In this document: positions 42,471-43,410 of the stretch, piece after piece
Layout: every line of letters begins with the position of its first letter
How positions within the stretch are numbered: position 1 is the stretch's first letter
Program-made: the position numbers and the translations under genes
Origin: a bacterium
Lineage (GTDB): Bacteria > Bacteroidota > Rhodothermia > Rhodothermales > UBA10348
Assembly (NCBI GenBank): GCA_013204185.1
Contig: JABMOI010000252.1
Location: forward strand, 1-43,410
Reading direction: 5' to 3'
DNA: 43,410 nucleotides
The notes under the pieces: generated by a model
Told to the model about the DNA's origin: nothing
Database searches by the model: none
Seen by the model: only the letters and a program-made list of their open reading frames with translations

Positions 42471-43007
42471 CTAGAATTCGTCACTTTCCTCATCACAAAC
42501 GTCGGTTCCTTCCTCACAATTGGAGTCATCGACGGATTCAGTTCCTACTTCTTCATAGTCTTTTTCAAGTGCGGCAAGGTCTTCACGAGCCTCGCTAAAT
42601 TCGCCCTCTTCCATTCCTTGATTCGGCTCGCAGGATTCGTTTAGGCTGTATTGGGCTCCAACAAGACCGTCAAGAGGGTGATTGCGCAAGTGGCCCTTGG
42701 CTTCTTTTACATGGACTGAAAGCACCACATATGATCCATTTTCAGATACTTGATGGCACAATGTAACCTTGTCCTTCTTTTTTGACTTGGCTGATTTAGC
42801 TAGCTTAATCGATTTGACAGACTTCGCAGATTTGGGCGACTTGTCGCCACCTTTAAAAGCTACGCCGTCTAAGTTTGAACTGCCGTCAAAGGAGCTTGCT
42901 GAAAAATCAACGTCGTTTGATCCCTGGTTTGAGACAAGCATATCGTCTGAACACGCTGAAAGCGTCAATAGACATACAGTAAGAACAGAAAACAGGATAG
43001 ATTTCAT
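42471..43007 (-). CDS. Lys/Ser-repeat lipoprotein with CH..HL..HP motif, unknown function
   Basis: 178 aa. Lipobox TLSAC (Cys19). After an Asn/Ser/Asp-rich stretch, residues about 56-80 hold repeated Lys-Ser units ([20 protein letters not shown]). Then a short Cys/His module, [35 protein letters not shown], resembles a motif common in Bacteroidota secreted proteins (KVTxCHxP...TIxVxxxAVxAHLxHGDxxG), which may bind metal. The last 50 residues are very acidic with two more Cys. The basic-acidic layout may be a charge-paired surface linker. The CH-module reading is from memory of such proteins. Confidence 0.78.
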   Translation of the reverse strand: MKSILFSVLTVCLLTLSACSDDMLVSNQGSNDVDFSASSFDGSSNLDGVAFKGGDKSPKSAKSVKSIKLAKSAKSKKKDKVTLCHQVSENGSYVVLSVHVKEAKGHLRNHPLDGLVGAQYSLNESCEPNQGMEEGEFSEAREDLAALEKDYEEVGTESVDDSNCEEGTDVCDEESDEF

Positions 43008-43333
43008 ATAGATCTCTGGGTATTAGAATTATTTGGCAACGCTATATACGGCTCAATCTTCTGAAATAGTGTTTTTTGGAAAATATATATGTGGTCCACG
43101 AGTTAATATTCCTCTGTTATCGATGATGAAAAAGCGTGGAGTCGTGAAAACAAGAATATTATTGACGATCTCTTCGTTGATCCGGAAATCTTTGGTGTGT
43201 AATTTTAGGGCTACGCTCTTTGCATGCATTGCTGCAAAAAAAGAGCCGCGCACGTGTTTACCTTTGCAGGTTGGCACATGAGATGAAGACGACAGGCCGT
43301 TAGATCGGTGAATTTGAGTCAGAATCGACCCCT
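43008..43333. other. Intergenic region before tRNA-Ser
   Basis: About 326 bases without a convincing gene. It should hold the promoters of the minus-strand lipoprotein (near 43008-43080) and of the tRNA. The 102-aa ORF on the minus strand (43053-43361) overlaps the tRNA and has no family likeness. An AT-rich stretch (AAAATATATAT) lies near 43078-43092. No repeats or clear promoter elements seen. Confidence 0.5.
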
Positions 43334-43410
43334 GGAGGGGTGGGTGAGTGGCTGAAACCACAGGTTTGCTAAACCTGCGTACCTTTTATAGGGTACCGAG
43401 GGTTCGAATC
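43334..43410 (+). tRNA. tRNA-Ser (GCU), 3' end cut by window
   Basis: The sequence starts with acceptor arm GGAGGGG, then TG and a D arm (GGTGAGTGGCTGAAACC, stem GGT/ACC). The anticodon arm is CAGGT-TT-GCT-AA-ACCTG, giving anticodon GCU for AGC/AGU serine codons. A long variable arm with stem GTACC/GGTAC, typical of serine tRNAs, follows, and the T arm (GGGTTCGAATC) is cut at the window end. The missing part should complete the T stem and acceptor (CCTCCCC-type). Confidence 0.95.

Noticed and set aside
43053-43361. 102-aa minus-strand ORF
   Set aside because: Overlaps the tRNA-Ser gene in antisense and has no domain likeness.
1-43410. CRISPR array, insertion sequence, prophage or toxin-antitoxin/defence system
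   Set aside because: No regularly spaced repeats, transposase, integrase or recognisable defence proteins are present; the repeats seen are local and explained above.

Overview
The window is a chromosomal segment of a Gram-negative bacterium, most likely a marine or saline member of the Bacteroidota/Rhodothermota (Rhodothermales- or Balneolales-like). The reasons are: an F-type ATP synthase operon holding only atpZ, atpI, atpB, atpE, atpF, atpH, atpA and atpG, with the catalytic beta and epsilon genes elsewhere; a bactofilin and an M23 peptidase just upstream of it; a nirK / FGE-like / SCO gene trio; a choice-of-anchor-B protein with FG-GAP-like repeats; many lipoproteins; OmpA/PKD proteins; and few obvious Shine-Dalgarno sequences. 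This placement is inferred from gene content; no rRNA gene is present.

Layout. 1-1138 (-): secreted trypsin-fold protease cut by the window edge and missed by the ORF track. 1551-4415 (-): copper nitrite reductase fused to cytochrome c, an FGE-fold lipid-face or periplasmic protein, and a SCO copper chaperone, in one tight transcription unit. 4715-13680 (+): a small membrane protein, RqcH, UppP, an NtrC-type sigma-54 activator, an EcsC-family protein, Der, a stand-alone nuoI, a small unknown protein and HolA. 13869-15473 (+): an ECF sigma factor and a likely anti-sigma factor, separated by a strong terminator. 15478-17543 (-): a di-haem peroxidase lipoprotein and a two-domain FN3-like lipoprotein. 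17843-20191 (+): a large secreted choice-of-anchor-B protein. 20363-29030 (+): a MEMO-family protein without metal ligands, a DUF2520 dehydrogenase-like protein, an unknown helical protein, a lipoprotein cyclophilin, LysS, an MFS exporter and a multi-PAS histidine kinase with a sigma-54-like promoter. 28972-32754 (-): QueG, an OmpA-family outer membrane protein, a PKD-OmpA lipoprotein and ribosomal protein S20. 32917-40504 (+): an M23 peptidase, a bactofilin and the ATP synthase genes. 40591-43007: an unknown anchored protein (-), IlvE (+) and a Lys/Ser-rich lipoprotein (-). The window ends inside a tRNA-Ser(GCU) gene.

How the genes work together. The nirK trio is a periplasmic or outer-face nitrite-reduction module that combines the enzyme, a copper chaperone and an associated FGE-like factor. 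M23 peptidase, bactofilin and UppP concern the cell wall and cell shape. The ATP synthase block gives a proton-type Fo (a, b, c) plus delta, alpha and gamma. Much of the rest is informational housekeeping (Der, HolA, LysS, S20, QueG, RqcH). I found no CRISPR array, transposase, integrase, prophage or defence island. The window reads as core chromosome with lineage-specific surface proteins, and I do not see a clear, wholly new multi-gene system. The most notable items are the nirK-linked FGE-like protein without FGE cysteines, the metal-ligand-free MEMO protein, the sigma-54-type promoter before the PAS kinase, the triplicated stop region of the sigma gene, and the truncated triad protease at the left edge.
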